Shown here piece by piece: positions 14,528 through 22,598 of a stretch of DNA of 28,904 nucleotides. The translations under genes were made by a program, and so were the position numbers. The stretch covers positions 1-28,904 of the forward strand of contig DCHH01000085.1 of the NCBI GenBank assembly GCA_002315625.1, given 5' to 3'. The notes below the pieces were generated by a model, which was given only the letters and a program-made list of their open reading frames with translations, was not told where the DNA came from and made no database searches. The first letter of the stretch is position 1. Every line of letters begins with the position of its first letter. Source of the DNA: Bacteroidales bacterium UBA1757 (lineage in GTDB: Bacteria > Bacteroidota > Bacteroidia > Bacteroidales > UBA1402).

Positions 14528-14571
14528 ACCATAGATTATCCCAACAATTTTTTGTTGGGATAATCTATGGT
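14528..14571. terminator. 20-bp perfect palindrome spanning the nadB stop codon
   Basis: The arms accatagattatcccaacaa (14528-14547) and its exact reverse complement (14552-14571) flank a loop of four Ts. The nadB reading frame runs through the proximal arm and loop and stops in the distal arm. It lies between convergent metK and nadB and may act as a bidirectional transcription barrier, although neither side has a T-run after the stem. Confidence 0.75.
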
Positions 14572-16113
14572 ATAATGTAGTCCACGGCTTTCCTTGCGCT
14601 CCATAGCCTGTCGGCAGATAAGATACCCCACATTAATCATATTACGCAGCTCACAAAGCTCACGCGTAGCCTTGACACGTTTGAACAGCGCCTCTGTCTC
14701 CTCATAAAGGATATCCAAACGGTTCCATGCGCGGGTAAGTCGCACATTGCTGCGGACAATACCGACATACGACTCCATAATCTGGTTCACCTCCTTCATG
14801 CTCTGAGTAATCAGCACCCGCTCTTCATTGCTGATTGTCCCCTCGTCGTTCCATTCAGGAATGTCATCATTGAACTCATAGCGGTCAAGCTCGGCCATCG
14901 AGTGCTTTGCAGCAGCATCGGCATAGACAACCGCTTCAATCAGCGAGTTGCTGGCCAGACGGTTACCACCATGTAATCCGGTGCATGAGCACTCGCCGAT
15001 GGCATACAGCCTGCGGATACTGCTCTGCCCGTCAAGATCAACCTTTATGCCACCGCAGAGATAGTGCGCAGCGGGTGCCACGGGGATATACTCCTTAGTA
15101 ATATCGATGCCGATACTGAGGCACTTTTTGTATATGTTTGGAAAATGCTTCTTCGTCTCCTCCGGGTCCTTGTGAGTAACATCAAGATAGACATGGTCTT
15201 CACCGCGAAGCTTCATCTCATTGTCTATGGCACGGGCCACAATGTCACGCGGAGCAAGCGACAGGCGTGAATCGTACTTCTGCATGAACTCCTTTCCGTC
15301 AAGTGTCCGAAGCACACCGCCATAGCCGCGCATAGCCTCAGTAATAAGGAATGCGGGGCGGTCGCCCGGATGATACAGCGCCGTCGGATGGAACTGGATA
15401 AACTCCATATCCTTGACCACCCCCTTGGCACGATAGACCATGGCAATGCCGTCACCTGTAGCCACCAGCGGGTTGGTCGTTGTACGATAAACCGCTTCAC
15501 AGCCACCTGTAGCCATAACAGTTATCTTTGAAAGGAAAGTATCCACCTCGCCGGTCTCCTCATTCAGGATATAGGCACCATAACATTTCACACCTGGAGT
15601 ATGACGGGTAATGATTATGCCCAAATGGTGCTGCGTGATAATTTCAACTGCATAGAAATTCTTGAAAATCGCAATGTTGGGATGGGCCTGGACAGCCTTA
15701 ATGAGACTTGTCTGAATCTCAGCGCCGGTATTGTCGGCATGGTGCAGAATCCGGAACTCACTGTGTCCACCCTCACGGTGCAGGTCGAACTCTCCGTTTT
15801 CCTTCTTGTCAAAATTCACCCCCCACTCGATAAGAGCCTTTATCTGCTCCGGGGCATTACGCACAACCTTCTCGACAGCCGCACGGTCAGAAATCCAGTC
15901 ACCGGCTATCATAGTGTCCTCGATGTGCTTGTCGAAGTTATCGACTGCAAGATTGGTCACCGATGCTATGCCACCCTGTGCAAAATAGGTATTGGCCTCT
16001 TCCAGACCTGCCTTGCAGATAAGAGCCACTGAACCCTTCTGGGCAACCTTGAGCGCAAAGCTCATACCGGCAATGCCCGAGCCGATAACCAAATAATCGA
16101 ATTTGCGTACCAT
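14536..16113 (-). CDS. nadB: L-aspartate oxidase
   Basis: NadB oxidises L-aspartate to iminoaspartate with FAD, the first step of de novo NAD synthesis. The 525-aa length fits. The FAD dinucleotide-binding motif is at the N-terminus (YLVIGSGIAGMSFALKVA). The family features HREGGHSEFRILHH near residue 130, ATGGCEAVYRTTTNP near residue 205 and GECSCTGLHGGNRLASNSL near residue 375 are intact, the last carrying active-site and flavin-contact residues. The last codons (TIDYPNKKLLG) lie in a perfect palindrome, so the C-terminus may have been altered when that repeat formed. It is the last gene of the unit leuS, thioesterase, nadB, starting 11 nt after the thioesterase. nadA and nadC are not in the window. 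Confidence 0.96.
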   Translation of the reverse strand: MVRKFDYLVIGSGIAGMSFALKVAQKGSVALICKAGLEEANTYFAQGGIASVTNLAVDNFDKHIEDTMIAGDWISDRAAVEKVVRNAPEQIKALIEWGVNFDKKENGEFDLHREGGHSEFRILHHADNTGAEIQTSLIKAVQAHPNIAIFKNFYAVEIITQHHLGIIITRHTPGVKCYGAYILNEETGEVDTFLSKITVMATGGCEAVYRTTTNPLVATGDGIAMVYRAKGVVKDMEFIQFHPTALYHPGDRPAFLITEAMRGYGGVLRTLDGKEFMQKYDSRLSLAPRDIVARAIDNEMKLRGEDHVYLDVTHKDPEETKKHFPNIYKKCLSIGIDITKEYIPVAPAAHYLCGGIKVDLDGQSSIRRLYAIGECSCTGLHGGNRLASNSLIEAVVYADAAAKHSMAELDRYEFNDDIPEWNDEGTISNEERVLITQSMKEVNQIMESYVGIVRSNVRLTRAWNRLDILYEETEALFKRVKATRELCELRNMINVGYLICRQAMERKESRGLHYTIDYPNKKLLG

Positions 16114-16124
16114 GACAATAAAGT

Positions 16125-16565
16125 TTATTCGTACAAATTGATATCAGGGAAATACTCAGTAAATATCCGTTGCAGGTCCGGACTGTCCTTTGGGCGGCCG
16201 TTCACCACCGCGACACAGCTCACCATGGATCTGAGACAAAGCAGCTCGGAAGCATCATTCACCATAAAAATATCCTCATGGAAAAGCCACCTAATCCCCT
16301 TTTTATGGACATTCAGCTTGACCACAAACTCGTCACGGCTATGAAGAGGACGCTTGTAGTCCATTTCAGCATGAGTTACGACAAAATCGACTCCCCTGTC
16401 ATGCAACTCACTGACACTCACACCCATACCCAGCATAAACTCATGACGGGCATGCTCCAGATAATGCTGGTAGTTCGCATTATTCACTATACCCTGAAGG
16501 TCGCACTCGTAGTCGCGCACCTTCATAGGCAATGCGAACATATATGTTTCAGCTGTCTGTAACAT
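16125..16565 (-). CDS. Acyl-CoA thioesterase, hotdog fold (YbgC/4HBT type)
   Basis: This 146-aa protein is a single-domain hotdog-fold thioesterase. The segment VRDYECDLQGIVNNANYQHYLEHAR near residues 16-40 matches the 4-hydroxybenzoyl-CoA thioesterase/YbgC signature, with the likely catalytic Asp in CDLQG and the conserved NNANY. The strand VVTHAEMDYKRPLHSRDEF follows as in the family. Substrates are probably acyl-CoA or acyl-ACP thioesters, and the chain length cannot be read. It starts 3 nt after the leuS stop and ends 11 nt before nadB, so it is co-transcribed with both. A few residues may be missing from the native protein if translation starts at a later Met (for example MFALPMKV). Confidence 0.9.
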   Translation of the reverse strand: MLQTAETYMFALPMKVRDYECDLQGIVNNANYQHYLEHARHEFMLGMGVSVSELHDRGVDFVVTHAEMDYKRPLHSRDEFVVKLNVHKKGIRWLFHEDIFMVNDASELLCLRSMVSCVAVVNGRPKDSPDLQRIFTEYFPDINLYE

Positions 16566-16568
16566 GGT

Positions 16569-19394
16569 TCAGATTACAACGTTAACGATTTTCTTCGGAA
16601 CGATAACCACTTTACGGATAGGCTTACCCTCAATCCACTTCTTGGCTCCCTCACTTCCAAGCACCTGAGCCTGAATCTGTTCATTAGTGGCATCGACGGG
16701 GAAATCCATCGTGAAGCGGGTCTTGCCGTTGAAAGAGATACTGTAGGTGACAGCACTCTCGACCAGGAATGACTCATTGCACTGTGGCCAGCTGGCATCG
16801 CAGACGCTCCCCTCTTCACCCATAGCTTGCCAGATTTCCTCGCAAAGATGAGGGGCAAACGGGGTAAGAAGAATCGTAAGGTCGTGATAGATAGCACGCT
16901 TGTTGCACTTGCCCAGCTCGTTAAGACAAATCATGAATGCACTTACAGCCGTATTGAACGAGAAATGGTCAATGTCGAACGTGAGTTTCTTGATAAGCTT
17001 GTGCAGGCACTTGAGCTCTTCGGCAGTCGGAGCTTCGTCACTGAATGAGAACCCCTCACCGGAGGCGCAGTTGCTCCAGAATTTCTTTAGGAAGCGGTGC
17101 ACGCCGTCGATACCGTTGGTGTCCCAGGGCTTGGAGGCCTCCAACGGTCCAAGGAACATTTCGTACAGACGGAGCGTATCGGCACCGTAACGGTCAACGA
17201 CATTGTCGGGATTGACCACGTTGAACATAGACTTCGACATCTTTTCAACTGCCCATCCGCAGACGTACTTGCCGTCTTCAAGGATAAACTCGGCAGTCTT
17301 GTATTCCGGATTCCAGTTGCGGAAAGCCTCAGTATCAAGCACATCGTTCGATACAATATTCACATCGACATGAATCGGAGTCACATCATAATCCTTCTTC
17401 AGTCCAAGGGAGACGAAGGTATTGGTATCCTTGATACGATATACGAAGTTCGAACGACCCTGTATCATGCCCTGGTTGACAAGCTTCTTGAACGGCTCAT
17501 CCTGACAGACAAAGCCGAGATCGAACAGGAATTTGTTCCAGAAGCGGCTGTAAATCAAGTGACCGGTAGCGTGCTCGGTTCCACCCACATAAAGGTCAAC
17601 ATCCTGCCAGTAGCCATTTGCCTGCTTACTCACAAGAGACTTTTCATTATGAGGATCCATATAGCGCAGGTAGTAGGCCGACGAGCCGGCAAAACCGGGC
17701 ATAGTGTTAAGTTCCAGCGGGAAAACGGTCTTATTGTCAATCTTCGTATTCTCAGTCACACAATTGTTCACGGTGTCCCAAGCCCAGGAAAGAGCATGTC
17801 CAAGCGGGGGCTCTCCAGTCTCGGTCGGCTTGAAGTTCTTGATTTCAGGCAGTTCAAGCGGCAGACACTCCTCGGGCAACATATATGGCACACCCTCCTT
17901 ATAATATACAGGGAACGGCTCGCCCCAATAGCGCTGGCGACTGAAGATGGCATCACGCAGGCGGTAGTTGACCTTCACCTGACCCAGTTTCTGCTCGCTG
18001 ACGAACTTCTTCGTGGCGGCGATTGCCTCCTTGACAGTCAGGCCGTTTAGAGAGAACCCCTTGAAGCCCTGCTTTCCGGCCACCGGGCTGTTCGTAACTG
18101 TACCTTCCTTGGCATCAAAGCTCTCCTCGCTCACATCGCAACCCTCAATAAGGGGAATGATGGGCAGACTAAAATGCTTGGCAAAGGCATAGTCGCGGCT
18201 GTCGTGTGCCGGGACAGCCATGATGGCACCGGTTCCGTATCCGGCCAATACATAATCACTTATCCACACGGGGATGGCCTCACCCGTCAAGGGGTTGATT
18301 GCGTAGCTTCCGGAGAAGACACCAGTCACGCGACGGTCTGAGATGCGCTCACGCTCGGTACGTTTCTTGACTGCCGTCAGATAATCCTCCACAGCCTGTT
18401 TCTGAGCAGAGGTTGTCAGAAGGGGAACAAGTTCGCTTTCAGGGGCTAACACCATGAAAGTGACACCGAAAATCGTATCTGCACGGGTGGTGAAAATAGT
18501 AAACTTCACATCGGAATCCTTCACGGAGAATACCATTTCCGTACCTTCGCTGCGACCAATCCAGTTGCGCTGGGTCTCCTTCAGCGAGTCGGTCCAGTCT
18601 ATACGGTCAAGGCCGTCCAGCAGGCGCTGCGCGTAAGCCGACACACGGAGACACCACTGTCTCATGACTTTCTGTTCAACGGGGAATCCTCCACGGATTG
18701 AGAGTCCTTCGCTTACCTCGTCGTTGGCCAGAACGGTACCCAGTTTGGGGCACCAGTTCACCATCATGTCACCAAGATATGCAATACGATAGTTCATCAG
18801 CACTTTCTGCTGGGCAGCAGTATCCATTGCCTTCCACTCGGCAGCAGTGAATGTCAGCTTGTCGCTCTGTGCAGCATTGAGCCCCTCGGAGCCATTCTTT
18901 TCAAAATAATCGATAAGGTCATCGATGGGACGGGCCTTTTCCGAAGCGTGGTCATAATAGCTGTTGAACATCTTGCAGAATGCCCACTGAGTCCAATGGT
19001 AGTATCCGGGCTCGCAGGTGCGCACCTCACGGTCCCAGTCGTAGCAGAATCCGATTTTGTCAAGCTGCTCACGGTAGCGGGCGATATTCTTGGCAGTGGT
19101 CACGGCCGGGTGCTGACCAGTCTGGATAGCATACTGCTCAGCCGGCAGTCCGTATGAGTCATATCCCATGGGATGGAGCACGTTGAACCCCTGCAGCCGT
19201 TTGTAACGCGATACAATATCAGATGCAATGTAGCCAAGCGGATGGCCTACATGCAGACCGGCCCCTGACGGATAGGGGAACATGTCGAGTACATAATACT
19301 TGGGGCGGGCGGCATCCTCGCGGACGGTATATGTGCCCCGTTTCTTCCATTCTTCCTGCCATTTCTGTTCAATGGCCCTGAAATTGTATTCCAT
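16569..19394 (-). CDS. leuS: Leucyl-tRNA synthetase
   Basis: LeuS charges tRNA-Leu with leucine. The 941-aa protein has the class Ia features in order. PYPSGAGLHVGHPLGY near residue 45 contains the HIGH-type motif. The CP1 editing domain includes FTTRADTIFGVTFMVLAPES near residue 300 and GTGAIMAVPAHDSRDYAFA near residue 390. EKMSKSMFNVVNPD near residue 715 is the KMSKS loop, followed by the anticodon-binding helices. The frame opens at a TTG (19403), but the ATG at 19394 gives MEYNFRAIEQKWQ, the usual start. A weak -7-like TACCTTCG is at 19431-19424 without a good -33 box. It heads the unit with the thioesterase and nadB. Confidence 0.97.
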   Translation of the reverse strand: MEYNFRAIEQKWQEEWKKRGTYTVREDAARPKYYVLDMFPYPSGAGLHVGHPLGYIASDIVSRYKRLQGFNVLHPMGYDSYGLPAEQYAIQTGQHPAVTTAKNIARYREQLDKIGFCYDWDREVRTCEPGYYHWTQWAFCKMFNSYYDHASEKARPIDDLIDYFEKNGSEGLNAAQSDKLTFTAAEWKAMDTAAQQKVLMNYRIAYLGDMMVNWCPKLGTVLANDEVSEGLSIRGGFPVEQKVMRQWCLRVSAYAQRLLDGLDRIDWTDSLKETQRNWIGRSEGTEMVFSVKDSDVKFTIFTTRADTIFGVTFMVLAPESELVPLLTTSAQKQAVEDYLTAVKKRTERERISDRRVTGVFSGSYAINPLTGEAIPVWISDYVLAGYGTGAIMAVPAHDSRDYAFAKHFSLPIIPLIEGCDVSEESFDAKEGTVTNSPVAGKQGFKGFSLNGLTVKEAIAATKKFVSEQKLGQVKVNYRLRDAIFSRQRYWGEPFPVYYKEGVPYMLPEECLPLELPEIKNFKPTETGEPPLGHALSWAWDTVNNCVTENTKIDNKTVFPLELNTMPGFAGSSAYYLRYMDPHNEKSLVSKQANGYWQDVDLYVGGTEHATGHLIYSRFWNKFLFDLGFVCQDEPFKKLVNQGMIQGRSNFVYRIKDTNTFVSLGLKKDYDVTPIHVDVNIVSNDVLDTEAFRNWNPEYKTAEFILEDGKYVCGWAVEKMSKSMFNVVNPDNVVDRYGADTLRLYEMFLGPLEASKPWDTNGIDGVHRFLKKFWSNCASGEGFSFSDEAPTAEELKCLHKLIKKLTFDIDHFSFNTAVSAFMICLNELGKCNKRAIYHDLTILLTPFAPHLCEEIWQAMGEEGSVCDASWPQCNESFLVESAVTYSISFNGKTRFTMDFPVDATNEQIQAQVLGSEGAKKWIEGKPIRKVVIVPKKIVNVVI

Positions 19395-19412
19395 GTGCGT
19401 CAAAAAAAATTG

Positions 19413-19420
19413 TAAATTTG
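19413..19420 (+). promoter_or_regulatory. Possible -7 box of the YqiA-like gene
   Basis: TAAATTTG matches TAnnTTTG in the gap between leuS and the divergent hydrolase gene, about 88 nt before its ATG. No TTG lies at the standard distance, so the call is weak. Confidence 0.35.
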
Positions 19421-19507
19421 GCGCGAAGGTACGAATTTTTTTCCGTTTCTTTGTCTCAACAGACTTGAGCCTGCCAAAACTGCTTCAAAAACGACACAAG
19501 ACACATC

Positions 19508-20083
19508 ATGAAAATACTTTATTTCCACGGTTTCGCCTCTTCGGGAGCAACAGGTACCGCAGAGAACCTCCGTCACATGCTCCCCGAATGTGAAGTCATT
19601 TCGCCCGATATTCCCCTTGAGCCCACGGAGGCCCTTCCGTTTCTCCGCCAGCTGTGCGCCGAAGTCCAGCCGGACCTAATAATCGGCACTTCCATGGGAG
19701 GCATGTACGCACAGCAGATGTTCGGCTACAGGAAAATATGCGTCAACCCAGCCTTCAATATGTCAACCATGTCGAAAGTCTTCAAGGTGGGTGAGCACGC
19801 CTTCCTGAACCGCCGCAAGGACAACCAGAAGACATTCAAGGTGACACGCGACCTTATTCAGAGTTTCAACCGGATGGAACGGCAGCAGTTTAAGGGCATT
19901 ACCGACTTCGATAGGGAAAACACCTACGGGCTGTTCGGAATCCATGACACGACAGTCAACACCTACGACCTGTTCAAGAAGTACTACGCCAACGCCTCCC
20001 GCTTCGACGGCGAGCACCAACTTAACGAAAAGGCCCTCCGCACAGCCGTCGTCCCCCTTGTCCGACAAATCCTCGGATTGTAG
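19508..20083 (+). CDS. YqiA/YcfP-family alpha/beta-hydrolase
   Basis: This 191-aa protein is a compact alpha/beta-hydrolase of the YqiA/YcfP type. The oxyanion-hole strand ILYFHGFASSG is at the N-terminus. The nucleophile elbow GTSMGG places the catalytic Ser at residue 62. A likely acid is the Asp in FGIHDTTV near residue 145, and a likely His is in FDGEHQLNE near residue 172, so the triad looks complete. The family is linked to esterase activity with unknown natural substrate. It is a single gene divergent from leuS and upstream of a lipoprotein gene. Confidence 0.87.
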   Translation: MKILYFHGFASSGATGTAENLRHMLPECEVISPDIPLEPTEALPFLRQLCAEVQPDLIIGTSMGGMYAQQMFGYRKICVNPAFNMSTMSKVFKVGEHAFLNRRKDNQKTFKVTRDLIQSFNRMERQQFKGITDFDRENTYGLFGIHDTTVNTYDLFKKYYANASRFDGEHQLNEKALRTAVVPLVRQILGL

Positions 20084-20147
20084 TTTTCCCTATTCGGTTT
20101 CACAAATATTGTTTACCTTAGCGGTCGATTAAAAGCATATTCCGAAT

Positions 20148-20909
20148 ATGAAAAAACACCTTATCTGTATTCTGGCCCTATTAGCCTGCCTGTGCAGCTG
20201 CAAAAAAGAAGAACTGACCACTTTCGACGTGGTCGGGGGCAATCTCAATAAACGCGTCATCAACAACCTCAGAGGATTTGACGACGACCTGCCAACCCTG
20301 TTGAACGAGTGTAAGATTTCTTATTCGGAGTTCCTGCTCATGACGGTCGATTCCTGCTGGAATTTCCCCGAGAGCACGCGCACCAAGGTCCGTCAGCTCA
20401 GGGAAGCGGTTAGCAAGCCCGACAAATACACCATGATGACCAAGATTCTCACAATGGATGAAGTTGCCGACTACCTTAACAACGTTGACGGCGGAAGGAT
20501 AAGCGGCCCGGTCTTCTATGCAGGAGACCTGAAGAATGTCTATACAATGCACGACATTTACTGGGGGCTGCGGCTTGACTACGAAGACTCACCTTTCAAT
20601 GAGAAGGCTGCCGGCTATGCCGTAATACGCTTCTATGTTTCATCACCTGACTGCATCTCCATACCTTATTGTAAAGAGATGGGCGGCACCCTGCCCCACT
20701 GCTGGCCGTACGGCGGCGGCGGATTCACATGCTCGACCCTCGGCAACGGAGGATATCCCATTTGGAATATCGAATATGCCACAGAACCGGTTGAGGGTGC
20801 TGAAATCTACGAGGTCAACCGTAACGGATATGAAATTCTGCGAGCCGTCTATTCCCGTGAGAAGAAATGGCTCGCAGCAGACAAGGGCTATTCACCTACC
20901 AGCAAATAG
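20148..20909 (+). CDS. Uncharacterised lipoprotein
   Basis: This 253-aa protein begins with a lipoprotein signal peptide (MKKHLICILALLACLCSC) followed by KK, so it should be lipid-anchored at about Cys18. The body is mixed alpha/beta. Near residues 165-205 there is a Cys- and Gly-rich stretch (CISIPYCKEMGG, then LPHCWPYGGGGFTC) that could form disulfides in the periplasm or on the surface. I do not recognise the family. It is 64 nt after the hydrolase gene and may share its transcript. Its 3' end is convergent with the PspC-domain gene 28 nt away. Confidence 0.85.
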   Translation: MKKHLICILALLACLCSCKKEELTTFDVVGGNLNKRVINNLRGFDDDLPTLLNECKISYSEFLLMTVDSCWNFPESTRTKVRQLREAVSKPDKYTMMTKILTMDEVADYLNNVDGGRISGPVFYAGDLKNVYTMHDIYWGLRLDYEDSPFNEKAAGYAVIRFYVSSPDCISIPYCKEMGGTLPHCWPYGGGGFTCSTLGNGGYPIWNIEYATEPVEGAEIYEVNRNGYEILRAVYSREKKWLAADKGYSPTSK

Positions 20910-20937
20910 CCACTTTTTTGTTTTCAGGCCGAAAAGA

Positions 20938-21135
20938 CTATTCCGGCTGCATCGGAACAATCACCAGCATGATGATGTAGAGAAGCAGACCGGGGAATCC
21001 GGCTGTAAGCAGTGAAAGTGCACAATAGATGACACGCACCACTGTGGGATCCATTCCAAAATAGTCAGCCAATCCTGCCAGAACGCCGGCAATGATTTTG
21101 TTGCTGCGCGAACGGTAAAGTTTCTTGTCGCTCAT
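20938..21135 (-). CDS. Small PspC-domain membrane protein
   Basis: This 65-aa protein is a minimal PspC domain. SNKIIAGVLAGLADYFGMDPTVVRV is the family signature, followed by one or two membrane-spanning stretches (VIYCALSLLTAGFPGLLLYIIMLVIV). PspC domains are membrane proteins first known from the phage-shock response; stand-alone versions are common in Bacteroidota and their role is not settled. No other psp gene is nearby. The start at 21135 is chosen because the family begins MSDKKLYRSRSNK and because a promoter lies at 21158-21187. The longer open frame to 21234 has no matching character. Confidence 0.9.
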   Translation of the reverse strand: MSDKKLYRSRSNKIIAGVLAGLADYFGMDPTVVRVIYCALSLLTAGFPGLLLYIIMLVIVPMQPE

Positions 21136-21157
21136 AATTGTTGTTTTTTTGATGAAG

Positions 21158-21187
21158 CAAAAATAGATAAAATCATTCAAAGAACAA
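21158..21187 (-). promoter_or_regulatory. Promoter of the PspC-domain gene
   Basis: On the minus strand TTG (21187-21185), 19 nt and TATTTTTG (21165-21158) match the consensus, 22 nt before the ATG at 21135. Confidence 0.7.
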
Positions 21188-21259
21188 CTATTTTTTTCAA
21201 AACTCCGGTCAAAGGGCAATAAAAAATCGGACAAGGTATATTAATAGAGATATTTTATA

Positions 21260-21267
21260 TACTTTTG
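21260..21267 (+). promoter_or_regulatory. -7 box of dprA
   Basis: TACTTTTG matches the -7 consensus 21 nt before the dprA ATG. No clear -33 TTG is seen at the right distance. Confidence 0.5.
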
Positions 21268-21288
21268 CGTTTCTGTAATGTAAACTAT

Positions 21289-22416
21289 ATGAAAACACCA
21301 GACACGCTAAACCGTCTTGCCCTCAGCATGGCAGAAGGGCTAGGCCCCATTCAGGCACGGGCTTTGCTATCAGTATGCGACAACGACCTGTCAATCGTTT
21401 TTTCAAACGAGACGCCGGAAGCCCTGGCCGGGCTGTCGCCGACAATCAGAGAGCGCCTCCACGACAAAACAATCTTCGAGAGGGCGAAGAGAGAACTTGA
21501 ATTCATGGAAAACCACGGCATAGAAATGTTGTGGTTTGAGGATGACGACTACCCGGCCCGCCTGAAAGAGTGCCCCGACGCTCCTTTGGTCCTGTACAAA
21601 AAAGGGGATGCCGATATGGACGTTCCAAAAGTTCTGTCAATTGTCGGCACCCGCAAAATGACTGCATACGGCCGGAGCCAGACCGAAGAACTGGTCAGGG
21701 CGCTTGCCGAAAAGGTTCCCGATGTACTGGTTGTAAGCGGGCTGGCACTCGGAGCTGACGTATGCGCCCACCGCGCCGCTCTGTCCAATAACATAACCAC
21801 CGTCGGCGTTCTCGGAAACGGTCTGTCTCAGATTTATCCTCCGGCCAACCGCGATACCGCCCGCCAGATGGCAGAGTCAGGGGCTCTTCTGACCGAACTG
21901 CCTCATGACACCCCTATTGAAAGATTCCGTTTCCTTCAGCGCAACCGCATCATAGCCGGCCTCAGCGATGCCTGTATCGTCGTGGAATCGGCCGTCCGTG
22001 GCGGTTCAATGTCAACCGCACGGCTGGCCCGCGACTACAACCGCGAGGTTCTCGCCATTCCCGGCCGCAATATCGACCCATATTCACAAGGTTGCAACTA
22101 CCTGATTGAAAAGAATATTGCATCAATTCTCACCTGCCCGGACGATGTTTTGAAACTGTTGAACTGGGACTTTCAGGAAAAAGCGGAACAGGGAACATTG
22201 TTTCCATCATTCAATCCCGACGAACTGACCGAGCCTCTGAGGAGCGTGGTTAACCTGTTTGAACCCGGTGGCGAATATACAGTCGAGCAGCTATTCTCCC
22301 TGCAGAAAGGTGATACGGCCACTCTCTCAATATGCGACATTGTATCGGCCCTGCTTCAGTTGGAACTACAATCCATAGTCACTCACCTGTCCGGCAACCG
22401 CTACCGTCTCACGTAG
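21289..22416 (+). CDS. dprA: DNA-processing protein DprA/Smf
   Basis: DprA binds incoming single-stranded DNA and loads RecA during natural transformation; it is also conserved in bacteria not known to be competent. The 375-aa protein has an N-terminal helical region (LALSMAEGLGPIQARALLSV), then the Rossmann-like core with SIVGTRKMTAYG near residue 120, VVSGLALGADVCAH near residue 150, LGNGLSQIYPPANR and LQRNRIIAGLSDACIVVES near residues 215-235. AIPGRNIDPYSQGCNYLI follows. A C-terminal winged-helix-like segment (TATLSICDIVSALLQLELQ) is present. The start is the ATG of MKTPDTLNRLAL; an upstream in-frame TTG at 21265 overlaps the -7 box and is rejected. Confidence 0.95.
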   Translation: MKTPDTLNRLALSMAEGLGPIQARALLSVCDNDLSIVFSNETPEALAGLSPTIRERLHDKTIFERAKRELEFMENHGIEMLWFEDDDYPARLKECPDAPLVLYKKGDADMDVPKVLSIVGTRKMTAYGRSQTEELVRALAEKVPDVLVVSGLALGADVCAHRAALSNNITTVGVLGNGLSQIYPPANRDTARQMAESGALLTELPHDTPIERFRFLQRNRIIAGLSDACIVVESAVRGGSMSTARLARDYNREVLAIPGRNIDPYSQGCNYLIEKNIASILTCPDDVLKLLNWDFQEKAEQGTLFPSFNPDELTEPLRSVVNLFEPGGEYTVEQLFSLQKGDTATLSICDIVSALLQLELQSIVTHLSGNRYRLT

Positions 22417-22598
22417 CCGCTAATCGGGCTGCTTCCGAAAGAATCGGAGGATGACGAAAGATGTAAAAAATAAAGTACAACACCCTATTGTGAAATCGCA
22501 ACTTTCTTTATAAATTGCGCCCGCTTTTTGCGAACCTTGACCAAACAAAAGACTTGACAGACAATTAATTTCAATTTAATATAACAACCCAAGTAATT
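22417..22598 (+). promoter_or_regulatory. Long A/T-rich leader of the EF-G paralogue
   Basis: This 182-nt gap holds no gene. There is no exact TAnnTTTG box. A TTG (in ctattgtgaaatcgcaac) about 18 nt before TATAAATTG is the closest match. The TTGTGA there resembles a CRP-family half-site, and Bacteroides EF-G2 genes are known to be controlled by the Crp-like regulator Cur. This is suggestive only. Confidence 0.3.

Noticed and set aside
14357..14563. 68-codon plus-strand ORF ending in a NadB-like DYPNNFLLG
   Set aside because: The similarity to the NadB tail arises only because the palindrome at 14528-14571 reads the same on both strands. The rest overlaps metK and the G/C hairpins.
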